A stretch of DNA of 64,000 nucleotides from Zizania palustris (taxonomy: Eukaryota > Streptophyta > Magnoliopsida > Poales > Poaceae), in assembly GCA_019279435.1 (NCBI GenBank), contig JAAALK010000084.1, positions 12,294,916 through 12,358,915 of the forward strand. Reading direction: 5' to 3'. The notes under the pieces were generated by a model, which worked only from the letters and a program-made list of their open reading frames with translations, had not been told where the DNA came from and searched no databases. A program made the position numbers and the translations under genes. The stretch's first letter is position 1. Each line of letters begins with the position of its first letter. This document shows, in pieces, positions 33,065 through 44,159 of the stretch.

Positions 33065-34734
33065 ACCACATAGACGAGCCCCTCTCGACCAAGGATCATG
33101 TAACCTCTGCTCCTTCTCCCCTAAAATCCCACGGGTGCTCATACTCCTTACTTCTTCTCCCTTCCTCCTTCATCTCCAACAATTCATCACAAGTAAAAAA
33201 TCACGTCCGAGTAGAACTTCACAAAACATTCACAAACCATGAAACACCCCGACGATTTTACATCCATCAGTACTCAAGTGATCCTAAACCCACAAAGTAC
33301 TTAACCAGGGACACCCCATAATGCCCACAAGGTTGCACTTTTGTGTGCATGACATTTTTCCCAAGGAATCGGTCCTTATGCGCCACTTGAAATTGGGCCC
33401 CGGAAGACCACGATGACGCATGACAATTTTTACCCAAACCACTCTTTTTTGCATTTGATTTCAACACAACTGGTACTTGTTACCATTTTCAAAACATTCC
33501 TTCGATAGCCATTTTTTATCCCACATGATTCATTCATTTCAGTAATTGCATTTGGTATGAAATAAAAGATAAAAAGTTGATTGAGTATAACCCACATCAT
33601 AATACTAGGAAAGGGTTATACCAATCTTTGTGGTTACAAGGGTTTATAAGATTATCAACATTCAAAGGAAGGCTAGTGTGACAAGTTTAGGTTTTAGTTG
33701 ATGTTTTAACTCAGATTGCTATCAAATTTTACTAGTGGATTCTTAATGAAGGTATACATCTATTCAATGGTCAGATCATTGAACGGAGCTTTGGACATGC
33801 GATTTTACTGTACAAAACCGAGGCTCTTCTCTAGCATGCGGATGTCAACAGTGGTGCTATGGCAGACAACGGAGATACTTTTCACCAAATTAGGCCTGCT
33901 ACAAACCTAACTGTGTCATCCGATTGAGTAAATAAAGTCTACATTAATCTAGCCACGGTGATCCTAACGGTGATTTGGGGCTTGGCGTTGCCGGTGAGCT
34001 ACGAAGCATTTTCGGCCAAACCAAATAGCAGAATATGATAAACTAGGCATGAATTTGCTTCTGTAAAGATTAATTGCAAGAAGATGATAACTTAGAGGAG
34101 ATCAGAGTAGAGGTGATGAACGATGGTCCAAATAGGGGGTTTTCGGTGGTGGTCCGATCCGGTGAAATTGGTTGCTGAAATAGAACCGATGAGGACTCAT
34201 GAACATGGTTTAGGCCTTGATTCGGGCAATGGATCAACGGAGAGGCAGATTTTGCTTCTTACCGATGGTGGTGCTGCAAGAACACACATGGCCAGTGAAG
34301 AACTCTTAGGAGATGGAGGCTCATGAAGCGATCGGGAGGTTCGAGGAGTGGCGAGTGATGCTGACACCAAGGTTCCTTTCTTTGTATTCACAGCGAAATG
34401 AAGTCTACGGTATGGCTACGAGTACGGCTGAAGGCGTTGGGCGTGCATGCAGGGTGACGTGTGGACAGAAGCGTGGCGAAATTGCTGCTTCCATGGCGCA
34501 TGCGCAGCTGTCCAACGGGTAAGCCGTAAAAACAGGATGCTGTGAAATCAGGGGCGTGACAGATCTGTACTCTCTGGATGCAATCTAACAAAACTCCCTC
34601 AGCTAAACTAGTGATATACATCATCACGTATGTTGTCGTATGAAGCTAGGACTCCTATCCCAACATACTCCATTCGTCCATCATCCTAATCGCCGCATGC
34701 AGGCTTAACAACCAAGACAAAATACATGAGATAA
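33065..34734. other. Unassigned sequence between element B and the gypsy remnant
   Basis: This continues from 18706-19282 once element B is removed. The first ~500 bp are CT-rich with scattered short frames and no recognised domain. From 33.9 to 34.5 kb there are GGTGG/GATGG-rich stretches. I see no convincing exons, terminal repeats or tRNA. Confidence 0.3.
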
Positions 34735-34962
34735 ACTATATTTTGTTTAACACTCACTACATACAATCAAGGGTGATCACATTGATTAGACTATGCGGGT
34801 TGCTATGGACATAGATGGAACCACTCTCACCACCCTGCTTGACTTGGGCTCAACTAATAATTTTATCTCTACAGAGACAACATCCTATACCACTCTTCAA
34901 TATCAAGACTGCAGGACTGCAGCACAATGAAGGTCAGTGTAGCGAATGGTGAAGGAGTTCCC

Positions 34963-35284
34963 TGTTGGCAGGATCACGATCGTACACACCTGGAGAACGA
35001 TGAACAGAGAGCAAAAACAGAGGTTGAAGATAAACAGTGTTTTCAGGAAAAAAACAACAGCACTGAAATTCTGTGCGTTGCTTTCTTATTTGATCTTCTT
35101 GCTATTTGGAAAGTTTAATACAAGGAAATGCATTTCTAGCCGCATCAATCAGTGAGCAATCTACCAAACTTAGCTACTGCATAAATTTGGAATACTCTAG
35201 CCTTGATTTCTTTCCTCAGTTCCAGCGATCATCTTTGCTGCTTTGATTCCAACCTGGAGCCTCGCCAACGGCTAACTTCAACAA
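34963..35284 (-). repeat. 3' LTR of copia E (left copy)
   Basis: 322 bp, TGTTGGCAGG...CTTCAACA as read on the plus strand. It has one extra T (CAGTTTCC versus CAGTTCC) relative to the other copy, plus four substitutions. Confidence 0.95.
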
Positions 35285-35296
35285 ACTCCCCCTTAG
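35285..35296 (-). promoter_or_regulatory. Polypurine tract of copia E
   Basis: On the minus strand this reads TAAGGGGGAGTT, directly before the 3' LTR. It primes plus-strand cDNA synthesis. Confidence 0.85.
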
Positions 35297-36876
35297 ACTT
35301 GGCGTGGCTCAAGATTACGGACGCCCAACAGATATCTTGCTGTTACCAATCTTGCCGCCGGCAAACCTTTCGTTAGAGTGTCCGCCCGCTGTTCTTCAGT
35401 ACGAACAAACTCGATCACAATCTGTCCAGCGTCGACGCATTCACGAATGAAATGATAGCGAGTGTCGATGTGTTTGCTTCTCCCGTGGAACACAGGATTC
35501 TTCATTAGTGCTATTGCTGATTTGTTGTCGACGAACAACTTCACTGTCTTTTCCCCGATGCCAAGCATTTCTCCCAGAAGTGATCTGAGCCAGATTGCAT
35601 GGCATGCTGCAGTAGTAGCAGCCATAAACTCAGCCTCGCAGGATGATAACGCCACCGTCTTCTGCTTCTGCGAGCTCCATGCGACCAAGCTGTTGTTGAT
35701 GTAGAACGCCATACCACCCGTACTGCGGCGATCATCAACATCTCCTGCCAAGTCGCTGTCTGTGTATCCGGTGATCTCAACTGCACCACTACCTGCAGGG
35801 AATACAAGGCCGAAGTCGATTGTCCCCTTTAGGTACCTCAGAATTTGCTTCACCGCCTTGAGATGGATAACTGTTGGCCGTTCCATGAACCTGCTCACAA
35901 CCCCAACCGCGTAGGAGAGGTCCGGTCGGGTGTGCAGCAAATAACGTAGACAACCGATAACACGCCGATACTCTGTTGCATCAACTAGGGAGTCCACCTG
36001 CGTCCTTGTGTAACTGAGTTCGTGGCTCGATTGGAATTAAGGTAGCATTGCACTCCATCATCCCGAACTGGGCCAAATCTTCTTGGCATAGCTTGCTTGT
36101 TTGATGGTAATGCCACTTTCTTCCTGAGCCACCTCGATGCCAAGGTAGTACGAGAGCAATCCAAGATCACTCATCTCAAACTCTCTCATCATCTGTTGTT
36201 TGAATACTGTGATTTCATTCGGGTCTTCCCCTGTCACAATCAAGTCATCAACATATATACCAACAATGATACCTCTATGTCCTCTGCCTCGAGTGTATAC
36301 TGCTTGCTCCTGTGCACACCGAGTGAACCCAAGGTTCTTCAAGCTCCTGTCCAGGCGCAGATTCCACGCCCGTGGCGCCTGTCGAAGTCCATACAAGGCT
36401 TTGCTCAGTTTCAGCACCAAGTGCTCTTTTCCCTTCTGGACGTAGCCTTCCGGCTGAGCCACATACACTTCTTCTTCGAGATCACCATTGAGGAATGCTG
36501 ATTTTACATCAAGATGATGTACTTGCCAGTGACGATCAGCAGCAATTGCCAATACAACACGCACTGTGTCAAGCCTCGCCACCGGCGCGAATACCTCCTC
36601 AAAGTCAACTCCTTGCCGCTGGACATAACCCTTCACCACTAGTCTTGCTTTATACTTAATCACTTCACCATTTGTGTTCTTCTTCAGTTTATACACCCAT
36701 TTGAGCCCGATAGCTCTATGTCCAGCAGGCAGTGTGCTGAGTACCCATGTTCTGTTTTTCTCAATGGACTCTATCTCCTGTTTCATGGCATCTTCCCATG
36801 CCTGGCAGCCAGAGGCCTCCTGGTAGCACAGTTGGCTCCCCCGTCTCTGCAAGGTACAGCTCGCCATCCTCCTCAT
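35293..36876 (-). pseudogene. Copia E reverse transcriptase and RNase H
   Basis: The 36058-36876 segment reads WEDAMKQEIESIEKN, then KWVYKLKKNTNGEV, VDFEEVFAPVARL, LDVKSAFLNGDL, ALYGLRQAPRAW and IYVDDLIVTG, with the YVDD active site intact. A one-base loss in a T run near 36070 shifts the frame (YAKKI then WPSSG instead of LAQFG). The frame is restored by about 36000. RNase H (35293-35997) follows: ATEYRRVIGCLRYL, GYTDSDLAGD, SSCEAEFMA, FVDNKSAIAL and HIDTRYHFIRE. It ends LGVRNLEPRQV. Apart from these indels it looks fully conserved. Confidence 0.9.
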
Positions 36877-39025
36877 CTTCCATCAGGTCAATGCGAGGGG
36901 CATCCCGCATGATGTCGTTGATATTTCTGTAGCGAGTGGACTTGTAGAGACCACTAGAACTGCTATCAACTTCTTGATCACTAGCAGTCCTAGTAGCACC
37001 TGTTCCTGGAGATGGTGGTGATGCTGGTAGTCTTGGCATTGCTTCTGTATCTTCATCTCCACCTGAACGTGCCGGAGTGATTTCTTCAAGTACTTGCTGT
37101 CCTGGACCCTCCTCATTTTGTTCTAGACTTTGGCAGCAAGGTGTGGTTGGTACCGTATGAGGCATGTGCGTGCTTGGCTCCTCCATGGCGTCATTATTTT
37201 CTTCCACATAGAACTCAATTGGTTCTTCTGTTATTCCTGCAATTTCACCATTCCACTGCCATGCAACATTTTCTTCAAACACAACATCACGACTTACAGT
37301 GATTCTATTGCGCTGAGGATCATACAAACGGTGTGCTTTGCTCCCTTCTTCAACACCGAAGTAGACGAATGGAGAGCTCCGGTCGTCCAACTTCTTTAAA
37401 TTCGGCGTCGTGTTCTTGGCATGAGCAGTACATCCGAACACACGCAAATGTCCCAGCTGCGGCTTCTTTCCTGTCCAAGCTTCAAATGGGGTGCGTTCTC
37501 CCATCGTCTTCGTTGGCAGGCGGTTTAGCAAGTACACAGCATGCCTCACCGCCTCCCCCCACATTCTGCTGGGCACATTCATACCCTTGAGCAGAGAGCG
37601 CGCCATGGCCATCACAGTCCTATTCCGGTGTTCCACCACACCGTTCTGCTGCGGCGAGTAGGGAGCCGTCAAGTGTCGCTGGATTCCGGCCTCCTCACAT
37701 AACTGCTTGAACTCACCGGATAGGAACTCCCCACCACGATCAAATCGTAGTGTCTTGATGCGCCGTCCAACCAAATTTTCAGCCAGAGGCTTGAGCTTGA
37801 TAAAACTTGGCAGCGCTTGGTCCTTCGTCTTGATTACGAACACCCACATCCAGCGAGTGAAGTCATCAACTACAAGGAAGAAATATCTGTTCCCGACCAT
37901 GGTTGTCGGTGTGATTGGGCCACACAGATCCATGTGCAGCAACTCGAGTGGCTCCTCTGCTCGGAATTGCGCCATTGCTGGAAATGGTTGTCTGATCTGT
38001 TTGGCCACCAAGCATGCCTTGCACAGTTGGTTGGGATGAGAGATCATAGGAACTCCTATTGCCATGTGCTTATCCGCCAACTTCTTCACTGCATGGAAAT
38101 TTACATGACCTAGCCGTGCATGCCACAACCACGCTGGGTCCTCAAGTTTTGCTAGCAAACACACTGGATGTGCTAACTTGAGCTCAATTCTGTATAGTCG
38201 ATTGCATGTGCGCTTCACCTGCATGATCAATCGCCATGGATATCTCTGGAATACTTCAAGCACATCGCCATTCATCACCACCTGGTGATCCATCTCAGTG
38301 AGTTGTCCCAAGCTCACCATGTTGCAACGAAGGCTAGGGATGTAGTAAACATCATCAAGCAACCACTGGTCACCATTCTTGCAGGAGAACAAAATTGATC
38401 CCTTCCCTTTGATCTGTACCGATGAAGCATCACCAAATTTTACACTGCCGGCGATCGTTTCGTCCAGCTCCCTAAACTTGTGGCGATCGCCGGTCATATG
38501 GTTGCTAGCGCCATTATCAAGATACCAATTGTCTCCGCTTGCTGCCCCGCCATCTGCCAGCAGCAGCTTCGGCCACGCGTACTCCTCGTGCACGACCGTC
38601 TGTTCCACCACTTCTGCCCCTTCTTCAGTCACTGTAAGCAGTAGCGCTGGATCAGCGTCATCAGCTCTGGTGAGATTTGCCTCCTCCTCTTTCTTCTTTG
38701 GATTGCGGCACTGGCTAGCATAGTGACCATATTTAGCGCAGTTGAAACATTTTATGTGGCTCTTGTCTCGTCCACCATTGCCGGAGCCACTTGCCCCATC
38801 CTTGTGAGGTGATCCGCCTTGACTTCCCCTGCCACGGCTTCTCCCACGCCCACGACCTCCTCGGCCACGGTTGCCGCCACTGACCAGAGTCCCTCTTCTT
38901 CTGGAATGAATTTGTTTCACTGCCTTCCTTCCTGAACCATGCCTCCCACTCCGCCTGGGTGAGTAGCACTTGAGCATCGGCGTTGCCGCTGCCACTGGAG
39001 CTCTTCTTGCGTGTGCGCTCATCAT
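36761..39025 (-). pseudogene. Copia E zinc knuckle, protease and integrase (754-codon open frame)
   Basis: The start of the open frame is not native. Conserved sequence begins about 38900 with a Gly/Arg-rich stretch (GRGGRGRGRSRGRG). The knuckle CFNCAKYGHYASQC follows at about 38750, and the protease WYLDNGASNHMTG (D-N-G for D-S/T-G). The GAG-pre-integrase segment is WLWHARLGHVNFHAVKKLA with CKACLVAKQ. The integrase core has HMDLCGPI, FDRGGEFLS (RFDRGGEF where RSDRGGEF is usual) and TAPYSPQQNGVVEHRN, which carry the DDE residues. The C-terminal GKKPQLGHLRVFGC region follows. Frame is lost near 36835 (GEPTVLPGG instead of a SQLCYQEA frame), just before reverse transcriptase. Confidence 0.88.
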
Positions 39026-39593
39026 AGGTTTTGAGACGACCTATGGCTTCCTCAAACGGCATCTCATCGAGGTCATAGAACTACTCAATACCGGCAACAA
39101 TATTGATGAACTTCTCAGGGACGGTGTCGAACAATTTCTTCACCATTGCCTTGTCATCAAGAGTAGCCCCCAATGCCGAGTACTGGACTGACATGGCGAA
39201 AATACGTCCCGCGTACTGATCCAGGGACTCACCGTCGCCCATGCGCATGCCGTCGAACTCAGCCTTCAATGTCTGCAGACGCGCATCACGCACACGAATC
39301 TCGCCGACAAATCTTGTCTTGAGACAGTACCAAACTTCTTTCGCAGTCTTCTTCTTCGCCACTTGCATCAGAAGATCTTCTGGTAACGCTTGGAGAAGAT
39401 TTGATCTGGCCTTCTTGTCCTTCCTGATGTCGACGTCCTCCCCGGCCGCCGGCTCCACCGCCTCCCAAACTCCCTGGTACTCCATCATCGCCTGCACCCG
39501 GATCACCCAACTGGTGTAGTTGGTTGCAGTCAGCATTGGGTAGAACACACCTCCCGTGCTCCCCCTAGCTGTGTCCGCCGGTACGATCGACAT
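38733..39593 (-). pseudogene. Copia E gag with one in-frame TAG
   Basis: The start is taken at ATG 39593 (MSIVPADTARG...). Upstream codons of the longer frame derive from the LTR and primer site. The N-terminal motif LTATNYTSWVIRVQAMMEYQ and GVWEAVEP begin the copia gag. MPFEEAIGRLKTYDERTRKK continues in the same frame after a single TAG at 39081-39083 (AGIE-stop-FYDLDE). A one-base shift near 38900 leads into the knuckle/protease frame. It forms the particle that packages copia RNA. Confidence 0.85.
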
Positions 39594-39595
39594 CG

Positions 39596-39606
39596 CTCTG
39601 ATACCA
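39596..39606 (-). promoter_or_regulatory. Primer-binding site of copia E (initiator tRNA-Met type)
   Basis: The minus strand reads TGGTATCAGAG, two bases (TT) after the LTR end. It is complementary to the 3' end of plant initiator tRNA-Met, the usual copia primer. Confidence 0.9.
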
Positions 39607-39608
39607 AA

Positions 39609-39929
39609 TGTTGGCAGGATCACGATCGTACACACCTGGAGAACGATGAACAGAGAACAAAAACAGAGGTTGAAGATAAACAGTGTTTTCAGGAAAAAAA
39701 CAGCAGCACTGAAATTCTGTGCGTTGCTTTCTTATTTGATCTTCTTGCTATTTGAAAAGTTTAATACAAGGCAATGCATTTCTAGCCGCATCAATCAGTG
39801 AGCAATCTACCAAACTTAGCTACTGCATAAATTTGGAATACTCTAGCCTTGATTTCTTTCCTCAGTTCCAGCGATCATCTTTGCTGCTTTGATTCCAACC
39901 TGGAGCCTCGCCAACGGCTAACTTCAACA
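39609..39929 (-). repeat. 5' LTR of copia E (right copy)
   Basis: 321 bp; it contains the promoter for the minus-strand transcript. Nearly identical to 34963-35284. Confidence 0.95.
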
Positions 39930-40204
39930 TTCCCAGCATCAGTGCATTCTGCAATTATGCTTTTACAATTGCAGGCGAGCCATTTAGGGCAGTCTTCTTC
40001 ATGATTCTATTGGCAGGCTACGATATGGTGCTAGGTACACAATGGTTAGCCACCTTGGGGGCCATCCTATGAGATTTCTGATGCCTCTCATTGTCATTCT
40101 GGCAACACGGTCACCAAGTTCACATCTTCACTTGCAATCGAGCCATAACTTCCTCGACAATATCGTGGCCGAATTTGCGTCAGCTCAAGGATGAGCTGCT
40201 GGTT

Positions 40205-40707
40205 GAGGGGGGAGGGATGTTATGGACAGTCCAGACGCCCAAGAAGATCTCGGAGGGTACTAGGAGAGTCCAAGAGGAGCACGGTAAGGAGTAATATTAG
40301 GGATAAGTTAGGAATCCTTCTCATATGTGGTTAGGAGTCTGTTAGCAATCAGGTTAGCTACACAGTGGGCTTGGTTGGGCCTTAAGCAGTCATATCAATT
40401 ATAAGAGTCCTTAAATAAAGTAGCAGCCAGATTAGGTTTAGTCTATCTATTACCAACCAGATTATGTTTATAATTCTATTAGCCTATATATATTATGGTA
40501 GCTTGTAACATGAACTCAAGTAATAAAGATTATCTATTCTTTCTTCTCTGCTCAAAGCAGCTAGGCAAAATTCTTACCATGTTTATCTATTAAGCAATGA
40601 GAGGAGAACAACCTCGAATCACGCGGTAAGAGAGGAATAGCCTTGAGATATGGCTACCCATCGCTATTGGTTACGGAGTTCGAGATCCCAAGACCCTAGA
40701 CATAACA
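40205..40707 (+). repeat. Polypurine tract and 3' LTR of the Reina-like gypsy remnant
   Basis: GAGGGGGGAGGGA (40205-40217) is followed by an LTR of 490 bp, TGTTATGGAC...GACATAACA, with TGTTATG/CATAACA inverted ends. An AT-rich TATATATATT at about 40483 and AATAAAG near 40520 could be its TATA box and polyadenylation signal. The bases after it are TTAAC. Confidence 0.75.
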
Positions 40708-42412
40708 TTAACCTCTATAGTTCTCAGTACTGCTAGATTGTGTAGCATGTACTAACTGAAAGGATGAGAAGTCTATATCTTCTTTTCTTTTTTGGCCATT
40801 ACTCTAAGAAACAATGGTCAAGATGATGGTTGGATGTCTTGGAGTCATGGATTTACGAAAAATGCAGATGGAGATCATTTGAGAGCAAAAGAGACCATAA
40901 CAGAGGCTGCCTTTTGTATAATGCTATGTCTCACTCTCTGATTTGATGTCTATTATGTTATGGCGATTTTAGACCTAGAACTTCGCAGTCAATAATTGTG
41001 GGTAACTAGATTTGAGGCTGTTTCACTCTCTCCGAAAGATTAGACAGATGTTGTAGAGAACTTTTCCTCTTGCCAATAAAAGAGATAGGAGTGAGAGAGA
41101 ACTTTCTCTCTTGCCGATAGAATAAGTAGACAAAACAGAACGCTTTGCTCTACCTGGATTGAGCAGAAAGTAGAAGAATAGATAACTTTATTATTTGCTT
41201 TAGCTTAACGTCAACCCTATGATATAAATACACATGCTAAAGATGGACACCTAATTTGTATTCTGAAGATTCCTAGTACAATACGTTAAGGATTCTACTA
41301 ATCTATATTCTAAAGACTCCTAATACTCCTGTTTTAATCTGCTAACACTCTTCTTAATTAAGTGATTAATAACTTTATTTAACTAACTAACATTTATTAG
41401 GTCCTCATCCTTCGGCTACTGGATAATGTTCATAACACTGTCAGTCTCTTTTCTTGGCTAAATTATATAGAAGCCTTGCTTTAAATACAAGAAGGAAGGC
41501 TAGTAGCAGCAGCAAGTGGCTAAGGTTTGTTTGACAAGTGTTTGTTGCTATGTGATCACTGATCAGTCATTATCGTTCACATGACCAACTGAAGATGATC
41601 GAATTTGAAGGAAACATCTAGTGCAGAGAGGATAAGCCTGAGAATCTGCTTACTTGTTCCCCTGATTGAGAAATTTCATTTGTTCTTTCTGAGTCAATTT
41701 CACTGAGTGCAAGTTCTGAAAACCATTTTCAATTTTACCTGAAAGAACAGCTATTAATTTCTGTAAGCTTATGCATGTAAGGATTAAATTACTAATCCTT
41801 CTTAGTAAGATGATTCTGGGTCATCATATTTAAGATTTACAGGAGTCTTCTTTTGTTATGATGGAAAATTGAGACTCTCAAGACAGGCATTCTGGATAGC
41901 ATATGTATTATCTGGAAAAACATTTATGGGTTTGTAATTTCACTGATGAAGACTATGCTTTATAGGACATGAGTTATTATTGTTATTTTGTAATACCCAG
42001 AATGATATGCGGTCCTTTGCAGAAAAGTTGTTTTACTGATTCAATTATTATTATCTAGAAGGCGCCAGGATTGTTGAACTTGCAGTATATTTCACAAGAG
42101 CCTAAGAGTATCCTGTTGCTTACCAAAACATGATTGAACTGTTGAGGAACTTAGAACATTAATCGTTCTTATTTTCATCACCAACACAGGAAGTCAAGTC
42201 CATTCCAGGTACATTACTGGTTACAATTCTAGATTATATACATGGATGTATACAGCATGATTTGCTGCACCTAGGTTACAATTCAAGTACAATGTTCAGA
42301 GTATGAAGACATCAGGAAGAGTGTCTCTGAACACTCGCCGGCTAATATTTCCGGATGCTTGCAATATTCCAGTCTTACTTAGCTTGCTGGACAAAGCTGA
42401 GTGCCTGAACAA
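40708..42412. other. Non-coding sequence, in part the likely 3' flank of the host gene fragment
   Basis: AT-rich sequence with no recognised coding or transposon motif. From about 41.9 to 42.4 kb it could be the 3' untranslated region of the minus-strand gene whose stop codon is at 42413-42415. Confidence 0.3.
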
Positions 42413-42708
42413 TCAGCCCCGTAAATTTTTTCTAGATCTGCCACTGAGTGCACTAGTGTTGTACACAAGAATCACGCCACCAAGTATAATTCCATCAAGA
42501 GTGATTGCCCAGAGAAGTAATCCTGTATTTCCTGGGAAAATTCAAGAAATTATGTAAATACACAATTTGTGACACAGTAAACATCTTCTGAGATATATTA
42601 AATAACAGTGTGCAATGTTGACATTCTTGTTTCAAGATTCCACTTTTATGCTTACCTCCAGCATAGACATCACCACTTGCAGAACATTCTTCTGAGGTAT
42701 ATATTGGG
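42413..42708 (-). CDS. Last two exons of a putative host gene: small membrane-segment protein
   Basis: Two exons with canonical splice signals read on the minus strand. Exon 42656-42708 is preceded by CTTACATTACAG and followed by GTAAGC. The last exon, 42413-42531, follows TTTTCCCAG. The phase is kept across the 124 bp intron. The encoded tail reads PIYTSEECSASGDVYAGG, NTGLLLWAITLDGIILGGVI and LVYNTSALSGRSRKNLRG, then TGA. The middle is a hydrophobic segment of about 20 residues, so a membrane-anchored protein is likely. I do not recognise the gene. Upstream exons were not identified; a 67-codon minus-strand frame at 43006-43206 (FITHTDQNRPVNRRLKFLSQ) might be one. It could be an intact 3' end or a captured fragment. 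Confidence 0.5.
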
Positions 42709-44159
42709 CTGTAATGTAAGAACCGATAAAAGTTAGGATGACGTGTGGTTTTTTGTGCTTCAATGTTTTTACAGATAATAGTTAGGTATTTTCCTTTTCA
42801 TCATCCATCTAGATCTGTGTGTTTATCCTTATATTCATTCACATGATTTATCCTATTATCCTACGGAAAAAAACATGGGCAATTTTCTATAATGCTTTGG
42901 AAAAAAACATGATTGATAGTTCGACCGTTTCTAGCTATAATGCTGGCATGGGGACATGATCACGTGACCAACCCTTGTGTTTTACATGGATGATCAGAGA
43001 TGTACTCATGAAATCTGTAGCAAGCATCTGTTTGGTAGTTGATGGATAATTCCGAGAGTTTCCTCCATTGTCTGATTATTTTCCTGGCTGAGAAATTTCA
43101 GGCGTCGATTCACAGGTCGATTCTGATCAGTATGAGTTATGAAGATCTTATCTGTAACAGGGCCAACATGCATGTTTAGTACTGCTACATGCATTTGAAG
43201 TGACACATTTGTGTGGTAAAATATAAATGGTCAAGACATAAAAAAAGATCATTTATCACTCTCAAATAGTCTTTTGATTATATTGCTATTAAGTGATAAT
43301 AATATGTAGAATTATTTAAGTCAATAATATGTGAAAATTGATAATGACAACAAACCGAAGTCACTACTTCTTAGCAATGATAAATTAGCAAATCTCAAAA
43401 AAATAAGGGTATGAAATAGCTAATTGTGCGTGTCAGGGTATGATTGCTCTACCCCATCAATGTACACCAACACAAACCCTACACACATATGCACCAGTGC
43501 CTGCACAGGAAAGAAAGATGCAACTCCATTGCCTTGTATTCCAGATGCTCCTGCAAACAATCCTAACTGTCGATCATGACAACTGAAGATTATATGTTTG
43601 TAGGGATAAAGTGTCAGAAATAATCCTCAAACGCAAGCGAAAGAACACAGTCACGTAGGTTTTAAGATGGTATTAGAATTGAATTGAAGTTCAAACAAAT
43701 TCCATTAGGTTGACCGGTATCTGCAGATCGCAGTCGTTTAGATTCATTAAATCATCTGTTTCAATCCTAGCCGCTGATATGTGTCGGTTCACCGAGATCT
43801 AATCAGAGCCGTCCAAAGTTCATTAAACCACGGCCAAACAATTTGTTCCAGCAGCCGCAAGCACCTGCAGCCTGCGCACGTGGCTAATTTACGGTTGATT
43901 CGGTTCACTGTGGAACAGAAACCTTTTTCAATTCAAATTTAATTCCATAAAAGGTTTAGAACTTCCAAAATTCATATTTTTGCATCCAAACCCCGTTTTT
44001 ATCTATTCAAATTGCATATTGACCATCATTAAATTTTCTACAACATTGTTGGGTTGCTTTTTGGTCACATACTCAAACAGGCGTGACTTGAGAGATTTGC
44101 TTGACTTCAGTGCAGGTCCTACGTCTTAGAAAAAGGTTCATTGTGTGCAATCAGTTTGA
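42709..44159. other. Mostly unassigned; possible upstream introns of the host gene and LTR-like debris
   Basis: AT-rich sequence with several candidate minus-strand acceptors (for example CCCTGTTACAG near 43160 and CTGTGCAG near 43500), but no exon I can defend. From about 43.65 to 44.05 kb the sequence (GGTTCACTGTGGA, then TTAAACC/AAATTCATA-like runs) resembles the middle of the solo LTR at 30.7-31.0 kb, suggesting an old LTR scrap. Confidence 0.3.

Larger units (their letters stand above)
34963..39929 (-). mobile_element. Young Ty1/copia element E with TTCCC duplication
   Basis: The 4,967 bp element is flanked by TTCCC (34958-34962 and 39930-39934), with 322 and 321 bp LTRs (TGTTGGCAGG...CTTCAACA). 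By eye the LTRs differ by four substitutions and one 1 bp indel, so insertion was recent on the usual molecular-clock reasoning. On the minus strand the order is LTR, tRNA-Met primer site, gag, protease, integrase, reverse transcriptase, RNase H, polypurine tract and LTR. Gag has one in-frame TAG, and pol has single-base frameshifts. It sits inside the gypsy protease remnant. Confidence 0.95.
34735..40707 (+). mobile_element. Ty3/gypsy remnant (Reina-like): protease fragment and 3' LTR, interrupted by copia E
   Basis: Before the insertion (34786-34957) the frame reads MRVAMDIDG then LLDLGSTNNFIS, a retropepsin site (DSG changed to DLG), and VANGEGVPC. After the insertion (39935-40080) it resumes with IAGEPFRAVFFMILLAGYDM and VLGTQWLATLGAIL. 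It then jumps directly to the pol C-terminal tail (LRQLKDELLVEGGG, about 40165-40215). Reverse transcriptase, RNase H and integrase are thus deleted. A polypurine tract and LTR follow. The motif style (VLGTQWL, LEDEL...EGG) fits the Reina clade, from memory. No 5' LTR was found. Confidence 0.75.

Noticed and set aside
43006..43206. 67-codon minus-strand frame near the host exons
   Set aside because: Could be an exon, but no supported splice pair joins it in phase to the exon at 42656-42708, so it is not called.
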